A stretch of DNA of 64,000 bases from Effusibacillus lacus (GCF_002335525.1 NZ_BDUF01000049.1:6310-70309), one strand, 5' to 3'. Positions 8,626 to 17,863 are shown, counted from the stretch's first letter. Notes: generated by a model not told the origin, from the letters alone. Numbers and translations are program-made.

Positions 8626-9468
8626 CTATAACACAACTTCCTTGTGCCGACTTGCGTGACAATTGATGTTCACCGCAACCGGAAGGGAGGCAATATGACA
8701 GGGATAGATCTCAATCTTCACATCAAGAGCAGTGGTTCGTCCGCCCATTCCTTGCGGACCAATCCCCAACTTATTGCTTAATTCCATTAATTCCACTTCC
8801 AACGCGGCGATCTCCGGACGCGAACTTCGTTCACCTATCGGCCGGAACAGGGATTTCTTCGCCAGATAAGCGGCCTTTTCGAATGTGCCGCCAATCCCCA
8901 CTCCTACAATGATCGGCGGACAAGCGTTGGGGCCGGCCTGCTTTACTGTTTCAAGAATGAAATCCTTGACTCCTTGCAGACCATCGGAGGGCTTTAACAT
9001 TTTTAAAGCGCTCATGTTTTCGCTTCCACCGCCTTTAGCAGTCATATGGATCGTCAATTTGTCACCCGGAACCATTTCCACATGAACAACTGCGGGGGTA
9101 TTGTCACCCGTATTAACACGCTCTAAAGGATGCCCTACGATCGAATTGCGCAAATAACCTTCTCCATATCCCTTCCGCACACCATCGTTAATCGCATCAT
9201 AGAGGCTGCCTCCTGTGATATGGCAGTCTTGCCCCAGTTCGACTATAAAAACGGCATATCCGGTGTCTTGGCACATGGGAACCCGCTCTGTTGCGGCAAT
9301 CTCAGCATTTTCAATCAACTGTAACAACACGTCTTTACCGGTTTCCGAAACTTCGGTCTGCAATGCATTCTTGAACGCGTTTACAACGTCCTCTCCGAGA
9401 TCATAGTTGGCTCTTTGACACATGTCGGCCACTTTTTCGACGATCTCTTGATAATGTACCTCTCTCAT
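8626..9468 (-). CDS. Class I fumarate hydratase / L-tartrate dehydratase, alpha subunit
   Basis: A 280-residue alpha subunit that holds the catalytic [4Fe-4S] cluster. Likely cluster cysteines are in ERVPMCQDTGYAVF (near residue 62), QAGPNACPPIIVGVGIGG (near residue 180) and the C-terminal region. GNTPAVVHVEMVPGDKL and MTAKGGGSENMSALKML are further family signatures. Size and motifs match the separate alpha subunit found in many Bacillota and archaea. The start overlaps the end of the upstream hotdog remnant by four bases (ATGA), so the pair is translated from the tail of the sdh operon. Confidence 0.92.
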   Translation of the reverse strand: MREVHYQEIVEKVADMCQRANYDLGEDVVNAFKNALQTEVSETGKDVLLQLIENAEIAATERVPMCQDTGYAVFIVELGQDCHITGGSLYDAINDGVRKGYGEGYLRNSIVGHPLERVNTGDNTPAVVHVEMVPGDKLTIHMTAKGGGSENMSALKMLKPSDGLQGVKDFILETVKQAGPNACPPIIVGVGIGGTFEKAAYLAKKSLFRPIGERSSRPEIAALEVELMELSNKLGIGPQGMGGRTTALDVKIEIYPCHIASLPVAVNINCHASRHKEVVL

Positions 9469-9680
9469 ACCTTCCCGCCTCCTTCACTGACAATAAAAGT
9501 TCCCATCGCCGTAGCCACAAGCTGATCCTGTTCATTTAGTATTTTGCATTCAGATACTATCGTCCGTTTCCCCCAATGGAGGATCGCCGGTAAACAACGC
9601 AGCATACGGCCGGTTCCCGATTTTACGAAAGGGAACGAAAGGTTAACTCTTCTCCATGGACGATCAAGTTTCCACGCCAT
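9465..9680 (-). pseudogene. C-terminal remnant of a PaaI/hotdog thioesterase
   Basis: About 71 codons whose translation matches only the second half of a hotdog thioesterase: VNLSFPFVKSGTGRMLRCLP, then GKRTIVSECKILNEQDQLVA, then ATGTF-like AMGTFIV. The catalytic N-terminal half (HGG and DNA-type motifs) is absent, because the upstream 58 bases are shared in another frame with the end of the flavoprotein gene. The best reading is a deletion that fused the flavoprotein 3' end to a truncated thioesterase gene. It may still be translated and may couple translation to the fumarase alpha subunit through an ATGA overlap. No activity is expected. Confidence 0.65.
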
Positions 9681-11203
9681 TCGTCTCTTTCTCCGGGAAA
9701 ATCGATTACTTGGTGTGCTCCCCGGCTTTCCTGCCTTACGTAGGCGGAACGGGCAACAATCGATGCGGTTTGTACCATATTTAAGAGTGGAAGGTGATGT
9801 CGCACCTTTTGAGCAATCTTCGATAAGACGGTGTATGCCTGCTCTAAGCCTTGCAATGACCGTTCAATTCCGACTTGATTCCACATGATCTCCTGCACAT
9901 GCTTACGGACGGCAAGCATCAATGCTTTTGTTTCCGGATTCAAAAGAGATCGTGGGGATTCTGACGGAACAAACTCTCGAACCACCTCTCTGACCATTCC
10001 CTCTTCCAGGGTGGTTGCTTCCGTTACGGCTGCAAAGCCGGCACGAGTACCAAAAACTAACGCTTCGGTCAGCGCACCGCCTCCCAATCGATTGGCACCA
10101 TGTACACCGCCTGTACATTCTCCGCAAGCGTATAAGCCCGGTAAACCGGTTCTTCCCGACGCATCAATCGAGATTCCCCCGATCGAATAATGTTCGACAG
10201 GTTGTACCACCAGTTCACCTTGGTATTCCTTTGCCAGCAGAGCATGCAACCGGGGACTTGTTTCCTTCAAATCTTGATCGCTTACCTGTGAAATATCCAG
10301 CAGTACGCGACCTTGTTTAAACATCTCATAACAGACTATATCGCGTGTCTCCAGTTCCTTGCGAGGGTATCCCTCCAGAAATCGGGTGCCCTGTTCATTG
10401 CGCATGACAGCCCCTTTTGCAAACAACTTCGTGTACAAGTCAATGTTAATGGGGGATATCAAGCGATACGGATAAAACTGAATAAACTCCATATCCTGAA
10501 GTTCAGCCCCATGCCGCCATGCCATGCCAATCGCTTCGCCGGTAATGTCGATCGGGTTATCTGAATGTGCGTAGATGCGTCCGATGCCTCCTGCAGCCAA
10601 AATCGTATTCCCGGCGATAAAAAGCATCCATTCATCGCTTGAGATCCCGATCGCTCCCAAAATTCGACCTTTAGCAACGGCACTCCCTTCTCCTGATATC
10701 CCATCCGGATTCATCCGTCCACGATCTGAGAGAAGATCAACGATCCAAGTTTTCTCATAAAAAATGACTCCGATCTTTTCCGCATATTCCCTCAGTTTGC
10801 GAGTAATCGAAACCCCCAAACCGCTTTTGTGATAGCAGCGCCTTGGAAATGAATGACCCGGAGTCACCAACTCCCGCTCAAAATGCAGTTGCACACCGAA
10901 TTCTTGCTGCAGTTCCTGCACCCTTTCCGTACAGTCGGTTGCAAGAGCAAGAGCCAATTCCGGCTTGTTTACCTGTTTTCCGCCCTTAACTATATCCTGA
11001 TAGAAAATCTCTGCCGAATCGCCGGGCGCCAAAATAGCCGAATGCACAGTGTCCGAGATCGCCGAGGAACCTCCGGTACCAATCTGTCCTTTACTGACCA
11101 TTACCACTTTAGCGCCCTGTCGGCGCGCTTCAATGGAAGCCCGCAGGGCCGCCTGTCCACCGCCAATCACCAAAACATCCGCAACGATAACGGCGGGTTT
11201 CAT
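9623..11203 (-). CDS. SdhA/FrdA-like FAD flavoprotein with altered active-site motif
   Basis: A 526-residue flavoprotein of the succinate dehydrogenase / fumarate reductase / L-aspartate oxidase superfamily. The FAD Rossmann motif is at the N terminus (VLVIGGGQAALRASIEARRQG). The C-terminal signatures HYSIGGISID, GLYACGECTGGVHGANRLGG and the SRGAH box are kept, so the His-Tyr and Arg dicarboxylate contacts are present. The usual HPT motif of the capping region is replaced: QFYPYRL instead of QFHPTG. The TEGxRGEGG segment is also missing (KLFAKGAVMRNEQG). The start is ATG 11203, overlapping the sdhB stop as ATGA with AAAGGTGG eight bases upstream. It is probably an oxidoreductase for a substrate other than plain succinate, perhaps sharing SdhB. 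Confidence 0.85.
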   Translation of the reverse strand: MKPAVIVADVLVIGGGQAALRASIEARRQGAKVVMVSKGQIGTGGSSAISDTVHSAILAPGDSAEIFYQDIVKGGKQVNKPELALALATDCTERVQELQQEFGVQLHFERELVTPGHSFPRRCYHKSGLGVSITRKLREYAEKIGVIFYEKTWIVDLLSDRGRMNPDGISGEGSAVAKGRILGAIGISSDEWMLFIAGNTILAAGGIGRIYAHSDNPIDITGEAIGMAWRHGAELQDMEFIQFYPYRLISPINIDLYTKLFAKGAVMRNEQGTRFLEGYPRKELETRDIVCYEMFKQGRVLLDISQVSDQDLKETSPRLHALLAKEYQGELVVQPVEHYSIGGISIDASGRTGLPGLYACGECTGGVHGANRLGGGALTEALVFGTRAGFAAVTEATTLEEGMVREVVREFVPSESPRSLLNPETKALMLAVRKHVQEIMWNQVGIERSLQGLEQAYTVLSKIAQKVRHHLPLLNMVQTASIVARSAYVRQESRGAHQVIDFPGERDEWRGNLIVHGEELTFRSLS

Positions 11204-11943
11204 TGGGAAAGCCACCTTTTCAGCGCATGTCTATTGGCATCCTTGTTCAGTTCTGCCAACGCTTGAGTCAGTGGAATTTCCTTGGGACATACCTGTACGC
11301 AATTTTGGGAATTCCCGCAGTTGACGATTCCCTCCTCGCCAATTACCACATCCATCCGTTCCCGCTTTATCATGGCACCGGTTGGATGGGAATTGAAGTA
11401 ATGAATCTGAGCCATCGCTTGCGGACCCAGGTAGGGCGATCTGTCATTCACATTCGGGCAAGCTTCCAGACAACATCCGCACGTCATACAAGTGGCAAAT
11501 TGATAAGCAAACTGCTGGTCGTCCTGAGAGATTCTCGGTCCGGGTCCGAGCGAATAGGTGCCATCCAGAGGAACCCATCCCTTGATCGTTTTCAATCCTT
11601 CAAACATCCGACTGCGGTTTACCGCCAAGTCTTTCACCACAGGGAATGTGCTCATCGGCTCTAACGTAATCGGCTGTTTGAGCTTATCAATCAGAGCGGA
11701 ACAGGCTTGCCTTACCCGGCCGTTGATCACCATACTGCAAGCGCCGCATACCTCTTCCAGGCAGTTATATTCCCAAACGACCGATCTGGTTTTTTGTCCT
11801 TCACTATTCACGGGATTTTTCTGAATTTCCATAAGTGCAGAGATCACATTCATGTTGGGGCGGGCCGGAATCTTGAACTCCTCCCAGTACGCTTCTCCAT
11901 CCGGTCTGTCTTGTCTTTTCACTTTCAGATGAATCGTTTTCAC
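11200..11943 (-). CDS. sdhB: Succinate dehydrogenase iron-sulfur subunit
   Basis: A 247-residue iron-sulfur subunit of respiratory complex II. The N-terminal [2Fe-2S] domain has NCLEEVCGACSMVINGRVRQAC (near residues 60-82). The C-terminal ferredoxin-like domain has CMTCGCCLEACPNVN (near 152) and GNSQNCVQVCPKEIP (near 215) for the [4Fe-4S] and [3Fe-4S] clusters. It follows sdhA by 37 bp and overlaps the second flavoprotein. The layout sdhC-sdhA-sdhB is the Bacillus order. Confidence 0.95.
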   Translation of the reverse strand: MKTIHLKVKRQDRPDGEAYWEEFKIPARPNMNVISALMEIQKNPVNSEGQKTRSVVWEYNCLEEVCGACSMVINGRVRQACSALIDKLKQPITLEPMSTFPVVKDLAVNRSRMFEGLKTIKGWVPLDGTYSLGPGPRISQDDQQFAYQFATCMTCGCCLEACPNVNDRSPYLGPQAMAQIHYFNSHPTGAMIKRERMDVVIGEEGIVNCGNSQNCVQVCPKEIPLTQALAELNKDANRHALKRWLSQ

Positions 11944-11980
11944 TCTTTTTTCACCTCCAACGGCCGTGAACGGCCTGGTT

Positions 11981-13729
11981 TCATGCTTCCTTCACGATAT
12001 CATAACGTCGGGGACGCGGCTTAATATAGCTGACATCTACATCTTCATAGCTGAATTTTGGACCTTCCGGCGTATAGGACGCAAGTGTCGTTTTCAACCA
12101 ATTCTCGTCATCCCGTTCCGGATATTCCGGCTTATAATGGGCTCCACGGCTTTCATTTCGCTGCAGTGCCCCCAGTGTGATCACACGGGCAAGCTGCAGC
12201 ATGTTCCACAATTGACGGACAAAGGTAACCGTCTTGTTGTTCCAGCCGGTAGTGTCGTCCACCCCGATTTTATCCCAGCGTTCCATCAATTCCTGCAATT
12301 TTTCATCCGTCTTTTGAAGCCGGTCATTGTACCGGACAACCGTTACATTCTCTACCATCCAGTCGCTCATCTCGATATGAAGTTGGTATGGATTTTCATA
12401 TCCATCCATTCGATAAATATGGTTGAGATACTCCTCCTGCCGCTTTCTTTCGGATTCAAACAGGCGGACTGACAGATCGGCAGACGACTTTTTCAAGCCG
12501 TGCACATACTCGATCGCTTTCGCTCCAGCCACCATCCCTCCGAAAATGGCCGACACCAAAGAATTGGCTCCCAGCCGGTTTGCCCCGTGGTATTGGAATT
12601 CACATTCCCCACAGGCAAACAGTCCGGGAATATTGGTCATCTGATTATAATCCACCCAGAGTCCGCCCATCGAATAATGCATGGCCGGGAAGATCTTCAT
12701 CGGGACTTTGCGGGGGTCTTCACCCACAAACTTTTCATAAATGCTCAGAATTCCGCCTACCTTCTGCTCAAGAACATGCTTCGGCAGGTGGGACAAGTCG
12801 AGGTAGACCATGTTTTCCCCGTTGATTCCCAGCTTCAAATCCACGCATACATGGAATATCTCACGGGTGGCAATATCGCGAGGCACCAGGTTCCCGTAAG
12901 CCGGATACTTCTCTTCAAGGAAATACCAAGGTTTTCCGTCTTTGTATACCCATACACGGCCACCTTCTCCCCGGGCCGATTCGGACATCAGCCGCAGCTT
13001 GTCATCACCGGGGATGGCAGTCGGGTGGATCTGAATGAACTCTCCGTTTGCGTAATGCACCCCTTGTTGGTAAGCAATGCTGTGGGCGCTTCCAGTATTG
13101 ATCACCGAATTTGTGCTCTTGCGGAAAATCATTCCAATACCGCCGGTAGCCATAATTACTGCGTCTGCCGGAAATTCCATAATCTCCATCGTGTTAAGAT
13201 TCTGGGCGATAATTCCCCTGCAGACCCCTTCCTCATCCAGAACAATCGACAGCATTTCCCAATATTCAAACTTCTCGACTCGTCCTGCTGCCTCGAAACG
13301 ACGAACCTGCTCATCCAACGCGTATAATATTTGCTGGCCTGTAGTTGCCCCGGCGAAAGCGGTTCGGGAATACTTGGCACCGCCCAATCTGCGGAAATCG
13401 ATCAATCCTTCCGGAGTTCTGTTAAATTGAACCCCCATCCGATCCAACAGATAAATAATATCCGGAGCCGCTTCGCACATCGCCTTCACAGGGGGCTGAT
13501 GCGCCAAAAAGTCCCCGCCGTAGATGGTATCATCAAAGTGCTCCCAGGTGGAATCTCCTTCCCCTTTGGTGTTGACGGCACCATTGATCCCGCCTTGCGC
13601 ACAGACCGAGTGAGAACGACGCACCGGAACAACGGAGAACAGCTTCACTTTTCCTCCGGCCTCCGAGATTTTGATCACGCTCATCAGTCCTGCCAGTCCG
13701 CCTCCGACCACAATGATGTTTTCGTTCAT
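11981..13729 (-). CDS. sdhA: Succinate dehydrogenase flavoprotein subunit
   Basis: A 582-residue catalytic flavoprotein of complex II, oxidising succinate to fumarate. It shows the FAD motif IIVVGGGLAGLMSVIKISEAGG at the N terminus, the covalent-FAD segment RRSHSVCAQGGINGA, GEFIQIHPTAIPG with the catalytic-site HPT, SESARGEGGR, HYSMGGLWVD, NRLGANSL and the C-terminal ESRGAHYKPEYPERDDENWLK. An in-frame start 48 codons upstream exists, but ATG 13729 has an AAAGGGGGG ribosome site, begins right at the conserved FAD motif and avoids overlap with sdhC. It is the middle gene of sdhCAB. Confidence 0.96.
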   Translation of the reverse strand: MNENIIVVGGGLAGLMSVIKISEAGGKVKLFSVVPVRRSHSVCAQGGINGAVNTKGEGDSTWEHFDDTIYGGDFLAHQPPVKAMCEAAPDIIYLLDRMGVQFNRTPEGLIDFRRLGGAKYSRTAFAGATTGQQILYALDEQVRRFEAAGRVEKFEYWEMLSIVLDEEGVCRGIIAQNLNTMEIMEFPADAVIMATGGIGMIFRKSTNSVINTGSAHSIAYQQGVHYANGEFIQIHPTAIPGDDKLRLMSESARGEGGRVWVYKDGKPWYFLEEKYPAYGNLVPRDIATREIFHVCVDLKLGINGENMVYLDLSHLPKHVLEQKVGGILSIYEKFVGEDPRKVPMKIFPAMHYSMGGLWVDYNQMTNIPGLFACGECEFQYHGANRLGANSLVSAIFGGMVAGAKAIEYVHGLKKSSADLSVRLFESERKRQEEYLNHIYRMDGYENPYQLHIEMSDWMVENVTVVRYNDRLQKTDEKLQELMERWDKIGVDDTTGWNNKTVTFVRQLWNMLQLARVITLGALQRNESRGAHYKPEYPERDDENWLKTTLASYTPEGPKFSYEDVDVSYIKPRPRRYDIVKEA

Positions 13730-13743
13730 TTTCGGCCCCCCTT

Positions 13744-14361
13744 TTAGACAAATGATATGAGCGTTCCGACGCCAACGAAGGATAACATGGCAAACAAAAC
13801 ATATCGAAGAGCGGAGGAGATGCGCTGACCGCGAGCGCCGGGCGTAATTCCCCAAGTAATAAGCGCAGTCCACACTCCGTTCGAAAAATGAAATGTCGTC
13901 GATATAATTCCCAATACGTAAAAAGCAAAGATTGCGGGATTTTGCAATTGGGTCTGTACTGTATCAAAGTTGATAGGAGTACCGAAAATCAAGTTTGCAA
14001 ATCGGAACTCCCATAAATGATAGAGAATAAATACTAGAGTGACTAATCCGCTGATTCGCTGCATGACAAACAGCCAATTTCGTGTGTACGAATAACGAAA
14101 CGCATTGTTTTTTGAGATAAATCCGATATAGACCCCGAATCCCGCATGATAAAGCAGTGGAAGCGCGATGAATAACACCTCGATCACCGGCACAAAAGGG
14201 ATGGTCTGCAGCATTCCGACCTGTTTGTCATACGCTTCACGCCCGAGCATGGCGGTTGCATTCGAGTACAAATGCTCGAACAGGAAAAGTCCCAGCGGTA
14301 GGATTCCCGCTAATGAATGCATACGTCCGAGCAAAAACATGCGGCTGGACGGTCTACTCAT
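13744..14361 (-). CDS. sdhC: Succinate dehydrogenase cytochrome b558 subunit
   Basis: A 205-residue membrane anchor with five predicted helices, the single-polypeptide di-haem type found in Bacillus. Candidate haem-ligand histidines are in MHSLAGILPLGLFLFEHL, LLYHAGFGVYIG, ILYHLWEF and TTFHFSNGVWTALITWG. The ATG at 14361 (MSRPSSRMF) is chosen because AAGGAG lies nine bases upstream and it overlaps the preceding stop as ATGA; an upstream ATG at 14385 lacks this. It is the first gene of the sdh trio, co-transcribed with the MmgE/PrpD gene. Confidence 0.93.
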   Translation of the reverse strand: MSRPSSRMFLLGRMHSLAGILPLGLFLFEHLYSNATAMLGREAYDKQVGMLQTIPFVPVIEVLFIALPLLYHAGFGVYIGFISKNNAFRYSYTRNWLFVMQRISGLVTLVFILYHLWEFRFANLIFGTPINFDTVQTQLQNPAIFAFYVLGIISTTFHFSNGVWTALITWGITPGARGQRISSALRYVLFAMLSFVGVGTLISFV

Positions 14362-15710
14362 GTGGACCTGCTCCTTTCTTTCCAAAAATCGGCCGCGTCA
14401 GACACCGATTCCAGATGTAGAACCGTATCAACGAAGCGGTTTTTCTCAGAATCGGATAAGTGAGCGGCCAGTTCCCGAAACTTTTGGACAAGATCGTCCG
14501 CAGTCACCGGATTTTCCGGATCTCCTTTTGGATAATCCGTGGTCAAGCGGTGCACTTCTCCTTGCTGAGTCTCGACAGCTACTGCAGAACCCCATTTTTC
14601 CGGATACGCAGAGTCAACCTCCGGATCGACCGTTAGTTTGACCCGTTCCATCAGTGCGCGAATTGCCGGATCCCATAAAGTCTCTTCAGTAAAGTCTGCC
14701 AATCCTGCTTTTCCTTTGACAAATGCAAGCGAAGCGCAAAACTGCAGGCTAAACTTTGATGCATAAACGGTTTGCGGATTCGGGTTGTTCGTGATATCGT
14801 AAACCGCCTTATATCCTCCGACCCGAATTTCCCGAATCTCTTCCGGACGAATCGCATGTTCCTTCTTCAATTTCAAAGCAAGATCGATGGCCGGATGCGT
14901 ATGACGGCAAGATGCATGAATCTTAAACGAATTTTCTGTGATTTTAAATTGTTGGCCAAGTTTGTCCGAAATCCTCTCTTCATCAAAAGTTTCCGCCATC
15001 GCTTTAAAAAAGCCACGGTCACCCTCAAGAATTTTGGACGGACCGGTAAACCCCTTTTGTGCGAGAAGAGAAGCCAGCAGTCCGTTCATGGCCGCTTTGC
15101 CGGTATGCAGTTGTTTCGTCATCGCTCCGTCAACAATGAACTCCCACAATCCGGCCGCCTGAGTTCCCGCATTGCCAAGGGCATGAACAATCTGCTGTTC
15201 ATTCAAATCCAGCAGCTTGGCCGTTGCTGCCGTTGCTCCAAAAGTGCCGCACGTGGCGGTATTGTGCCAAAAGTAATAATGGGACGGACTCACAGCCTCA
15301 CCTATGCGAAAACACACATCATATCCGATAGCAACCGCTGCAATCAAGTCCTTGCCGCTTTTATTCATCCATTCCGCTACAGCCAGAGCAGCCGGAACGA
15401 CCACTGTGGCGGCATGAATGATGGACGACTTGTGGATATCGTCTAATTCTACCACATGTGATGCTGCGCCATTGACAAGCGCCGCGTGGGTTAAGGATGT
15501 TTTTCCGCCGGTCACAAGCGACGCCTGTTCCGCTCCGCCCATTTCTCTAGCCAACTCGTCAATGATTCGGACAGGCTCTTTGGACGAACCCGCAACAGCG
15601 GATCCCAGCCAATCAAGAATGCAAAGCTTGGTAAACCCGACAACATCCTCTGGCAAATCTTCATAGGAGGTGTTTACGATAAAACGGGCAAGTTTCTCAC
15701 TCAGAGACAT
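14358..15710 (-). CDS. MmgE/PrpD family protein (dehydratase or decarboxylase of tricarboxylic-type acids)
   Basis: A 450-residue member of the MmgE/PrpD family, which includes 2-methylcitrate dehydratase and cis-aconitate decarboxylase. Visible family features are the N-terminal FTKLCILDWLGSAVAGSS segment, ASHVVELDDIHKSSIIHAATVVVPAALA, the TCGTFGATAATAKLLDL segment and KIHASCRHTHPAIDLAL. It lies one base from the sucD-like gene and overlaps sdhC by four bases. The rest of the prp operon (methylcitrate synthase, lyase) is absent, and a CoA-ligase pair and a CitE-type lyase lie upstream instead. That argues for another branched C5-C7 acid, for example in an itaconate, mesaconate or citramalate type route. 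This is inference; the substrate is not visible in the sequence. Confidence 0.85.
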   Translation of the reverse strand: MSLSEKLARFIVNTSYEDLPEDVVGFTKLCILDWLGSAVAGSSKEPVRIIDELAREMGGAEQASLVTGGKTSLTHAALVNGAASHVVELDDIHKSSIIHAATVVVPAALAVAEWMNKSGKDLIAAVAIGYDVCFRIGEAVSPSHYYFWHNTATCGTFGATAATAKLLDLNEQQIVHALGNAGTQAAGLWEFIVDGAMTKQLHTGKAAMNGLLASLLAQKGFTGPSKILEGDRGFFKAMAETFDEERISDKLGQQFKITENSFKIHASCRHTHPAIDLALKLKKEHAIRPEEIREIRVGGYKAVYDITNNPNPQTVYASKFSLQFCASLAFVKGKAGLADFTEETLWDPAIRALMERVKLTVDPEVDSAYPEKWGSAVAVETQQGEVHRLTTDYPKGDPENPVTADDLVQKFRELAAHLSDSEKNRFVDTVLHLESVSDAADFWKERSRST

Positions 15711-16622
15711 TTACTTCACCGCCTTTTCTGACAGAACGGATCGCAGTACATCGATCATGTCGTCGTAACGATCAACCACGATGGCGCCTGCTTCCCTCAG
15801 TTTCCGCGCCTTAACGGACGGCCGTCCAACATCTCCGGCAATCATCGCTCCGGCATGGCCGAACACGGTTCCTTCCGGCATGTTTTCTGTAAATCGCCCC
15901 GCAATATAAGAGATCAACGGTTTCGTAAAACCGCCCTCCCTGAGAAAATCGGCCGCCTGCTCCTCGAACATCGTGCCCGGTTCGGAGAAAGTGACAACCG
16001 CGTGCGTATTGGGATCCTGCTCAAATAACTCCAGCAGATCCCGGATCGAACTGCCAATCAGCCCGTCTCCGCCAATGCCGACACTCGTGCTTACACCAAA
16101 TCCGGCACGCTTTACCATCCAAGAGGTTTCAGCCGTCATACCGCCGCTGCGGGAGATAACGCCGACATGTCCGGGAACAAAGCAGCGTTCCGGGTTATCT
16201 CCGCCAATCGAACCGAGTTTGATTCGATCCCCCGGGTTAATCATTCCCACCGTATTGGGTCCGATGATCCGTACTCCGTTTTGACGAGCTGCATGCAGCA
16301 TTTTGAGGATGTCCAATTGCGGAATGTTTTCGGTAGTTACTACTACCACCTGGATCCCGTTGTCAACCGCTTCCAAAACAGCGTCCAGAGCGAACGCAGG
16401 CGGAACCACGATCAGACTGGTATTGACCTGATGTTCTTCCACCGCTTCTCGCACGGTGTTGTAGACCGGAACCCCGTGGACATCCTGCCCCTTTTTACCG
16501 GGAGTCACTCCGGCCAATACCCGGGTGCCGTAATCAAGCGTGTGCTTTGTAATCATGGTGGCCTCGCGCCCTGTAATTCCTTGAATCACAATTCGAGAGT
16601 CCTTATTGATCAATATCGCCAT
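15711..16622 (-). CDS. Succinyl-CoA/malyl-CoA ligase-type alpha subunit (SucD-like)
   Basis: A 303-residue alpha subunit of an acid-CoA ligase. The N-terminal CoA-binding Rossmann domain starts SRIVIQGITGREATMITKHTLDYG. It continues with NTVGMINPGDRIKLGSIG and VGVISRSGGMTAETSWMV. The phospho-histidine is in GTVFGHAGAMIAG (near residue 250). Length and motifs match SucD. Because the partner beta subunit diverges from housekeeping SucC, and a CitE-type lyase is in the same cluster, a ligase for malate, citramalate, itaconate or a similar acid is plausible. Housekeeping succinyl-CoA synthetase cannot be excluded. Confidence 0.88.
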   Translation of the reverse strand: MAILINKDSRIVIQGITGREATMITKHTLDYGTRVLAGVTPGKKGQDVHGVPVYNTVREAVEEHQVNTSLIVVPPAFALDAVLEAVDNGIQVVVVTTENIPQLDILKMLHAARQNGVRIIGPNTVGMINPGDRIKLGSIGGDNPERCFVPGHVGVISRSGGMTAETSWMVKRAGFGVSTSVGIGGDGLIGSSIRDLLELFEQDPNTHAVVTFSEPGTMFEEQAADFLREGGFTKPLISYIAGRFTENMPEGTVFGHAGAMIAGDVGRPSVKARKLREAGAIVVDRYDDMIDVLRSVLSEKAVK

Positions 16623-16636
16623 GTGCCCGCCCCCAT

Positions 16637-17863
16637 TCAGTTGGTGGTGTACAGATCCGGATATGCCGCCCGCATCTTGTTCATCATAATCAATGCTGCT
16701 TCGCAGATTGTCACATCTTCGCCGTAGTACTCCACGCCTGCATCCATGAAAATATCTCTTCCCACCGCGTCGTTAACACCGGCTTCCCGGACCACTACCG
16801 GAAACGACCGGGGATCAATCGCCAATTCCTTTAATGCACGAACAATCCCGTTGGCCATAACATCAATTTGTGTATTGTTAGTAATGTTATGAGCGACGAA
16901 TAGCCCCTTAACTCCGGGCTTCGAGAGAATTCCTTTCGTCAGCCCGTATACTTTTTCCTCCGGCGGATTGCCGCCCGTCTCCGTGTAATTGGCCGGCCGG
17001 CCCCCTAGATCCAACAGTGCGTCGAAGCTTAACAAGCTGCCGCCGCCTCCCCCGCACATGAATCCAATATCCCCGCCATCCATTTCCGTATAACGGGCAG
17101 TTCCCCGATAGTCTGCATCATTAACGGCAATCATCCGTTTTTCCAAATCGGTCAGAGGCCGCCAGACCCGTTCGCTTCCAACTTCCACCATACCTTCAAG
17201 CTCTTTCTGCCGGTACATCGCCGCATCATCGACTGCCATCACCGACGCGGCTGCCACAACATCTCCCTGTTTCGTCAGTACAAGCGGATTAATCTCAAGC
17301 AAATAACAATCATTTTTTAGAAAAGCGGCATACAGCTTGGAAAGCACATCACTTGCCAAAAGCAGATGCTTGCCGTTCAAACCCAGTCTGCTCCAGATCT
17401 CTTTCGCTTTGAAGCCGGAAAGTCCCATTAACGGATCGATATGTTGGATTACAATCCTGTCGGGATGTTCCCGCACGAGGTCTTCCACTTCGACTCCGCC
17501 TTCGGTGGTTGCAAGAATGACCGGCATCTGTCTGTTTTTATCAATCGTAATTGAAACGTACCATTCTTCACTGATATCCACTTTTTCTTCAACTAGAACT
17601 TTATCAACCGGAAAATGGCGGACAGTCATAGCCAACAACGATTCTGTCTGCAGTTTCGCCTCTTCCGGCGTATTGGCAAACTTGATCGCTCCCGCTTTCC
17701 CCCGTTTGCCAACCGGTACCAGCGCCTTGAGCACCACCGATTTCCCGTAACGGCGGACAATATCCTCTGCTTGCTCCGCTGTTTCTGCGATCCAGTTTTC
17801 AGGTGTCCGCACTCCGGCTTGCCGGATCAATTGTTTGCTGTGATGTTCCAAAATCCTCCCCAC
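16637..17863 (-). CDS. Acid-CoA ligase beta subunit, ATP-grasp (SucC-like)
   Basis: A 408-residue ATP-grasp beta subunit. The N-terminal ATP-grasp domain begins ILEHHSKQLIRQAGVRTPENW and contains VVLKALVPVGKRGKAGAIKF, the counterpart of the nucleotide lysine region of SucC. YLLEINPLVLTKQGDVVAA carries the metal-binding Glu/Asn. The C-terminal CoA-ligase domain has ETGGNPPEEKVYGLTKGIL and GLFVAHNITNNTQIDVMANGIV, where SucC usually has a GGGA and FGGI pattern. These changes suggest a specialised substrate such as malate or another hydroxy/dicarboxylic acid. It is the first gene behind a promoter carrying a palindromic operator. Confidence 0.87.
   Translation of the reverse strand: MGRILEHHSKQLIRQAGVRTPENWIAETAEQAEDIVRRYGKSVVLKALVPVGKRGKAGAIKFANTPEEAKLQTESLLAMTVRHFPVDKVLVEEKVDISEEWYVSITIDKNRQMPVILATTEGGVEVEDLVREHPDRIVIQHIDPLMGLSGFKAKEIWSRLGLNGKHLLLASDVLSKLYAAFLKNDCYLLEINPLVLTKQGDVVAAASVMAVDDAAMYRQKELEGMVEVGSERVWRPLTDLEKRMIAVNDADYRGTARYTEMDGGDIGFMCGGGGGSLLSFDALLDLGGRPANYTETGGNPPEEKVYGLTKGILSKPGVKGLFVAHNITNNTQIDVMANGIVRALKELAIDPRSFPVVVREAGVNDAVGRDIFMDAGVEYYGEDVTICEAALIMMNKMRAAYPDLYTTN

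Noticed and set aside
13730-13873. 48-codon N-terminal extension of SdhA
   Set aside because: It overlaps sdhC coding sequence and has no resemblance to SdhA; ATG 13729 has a strong ribosome site.
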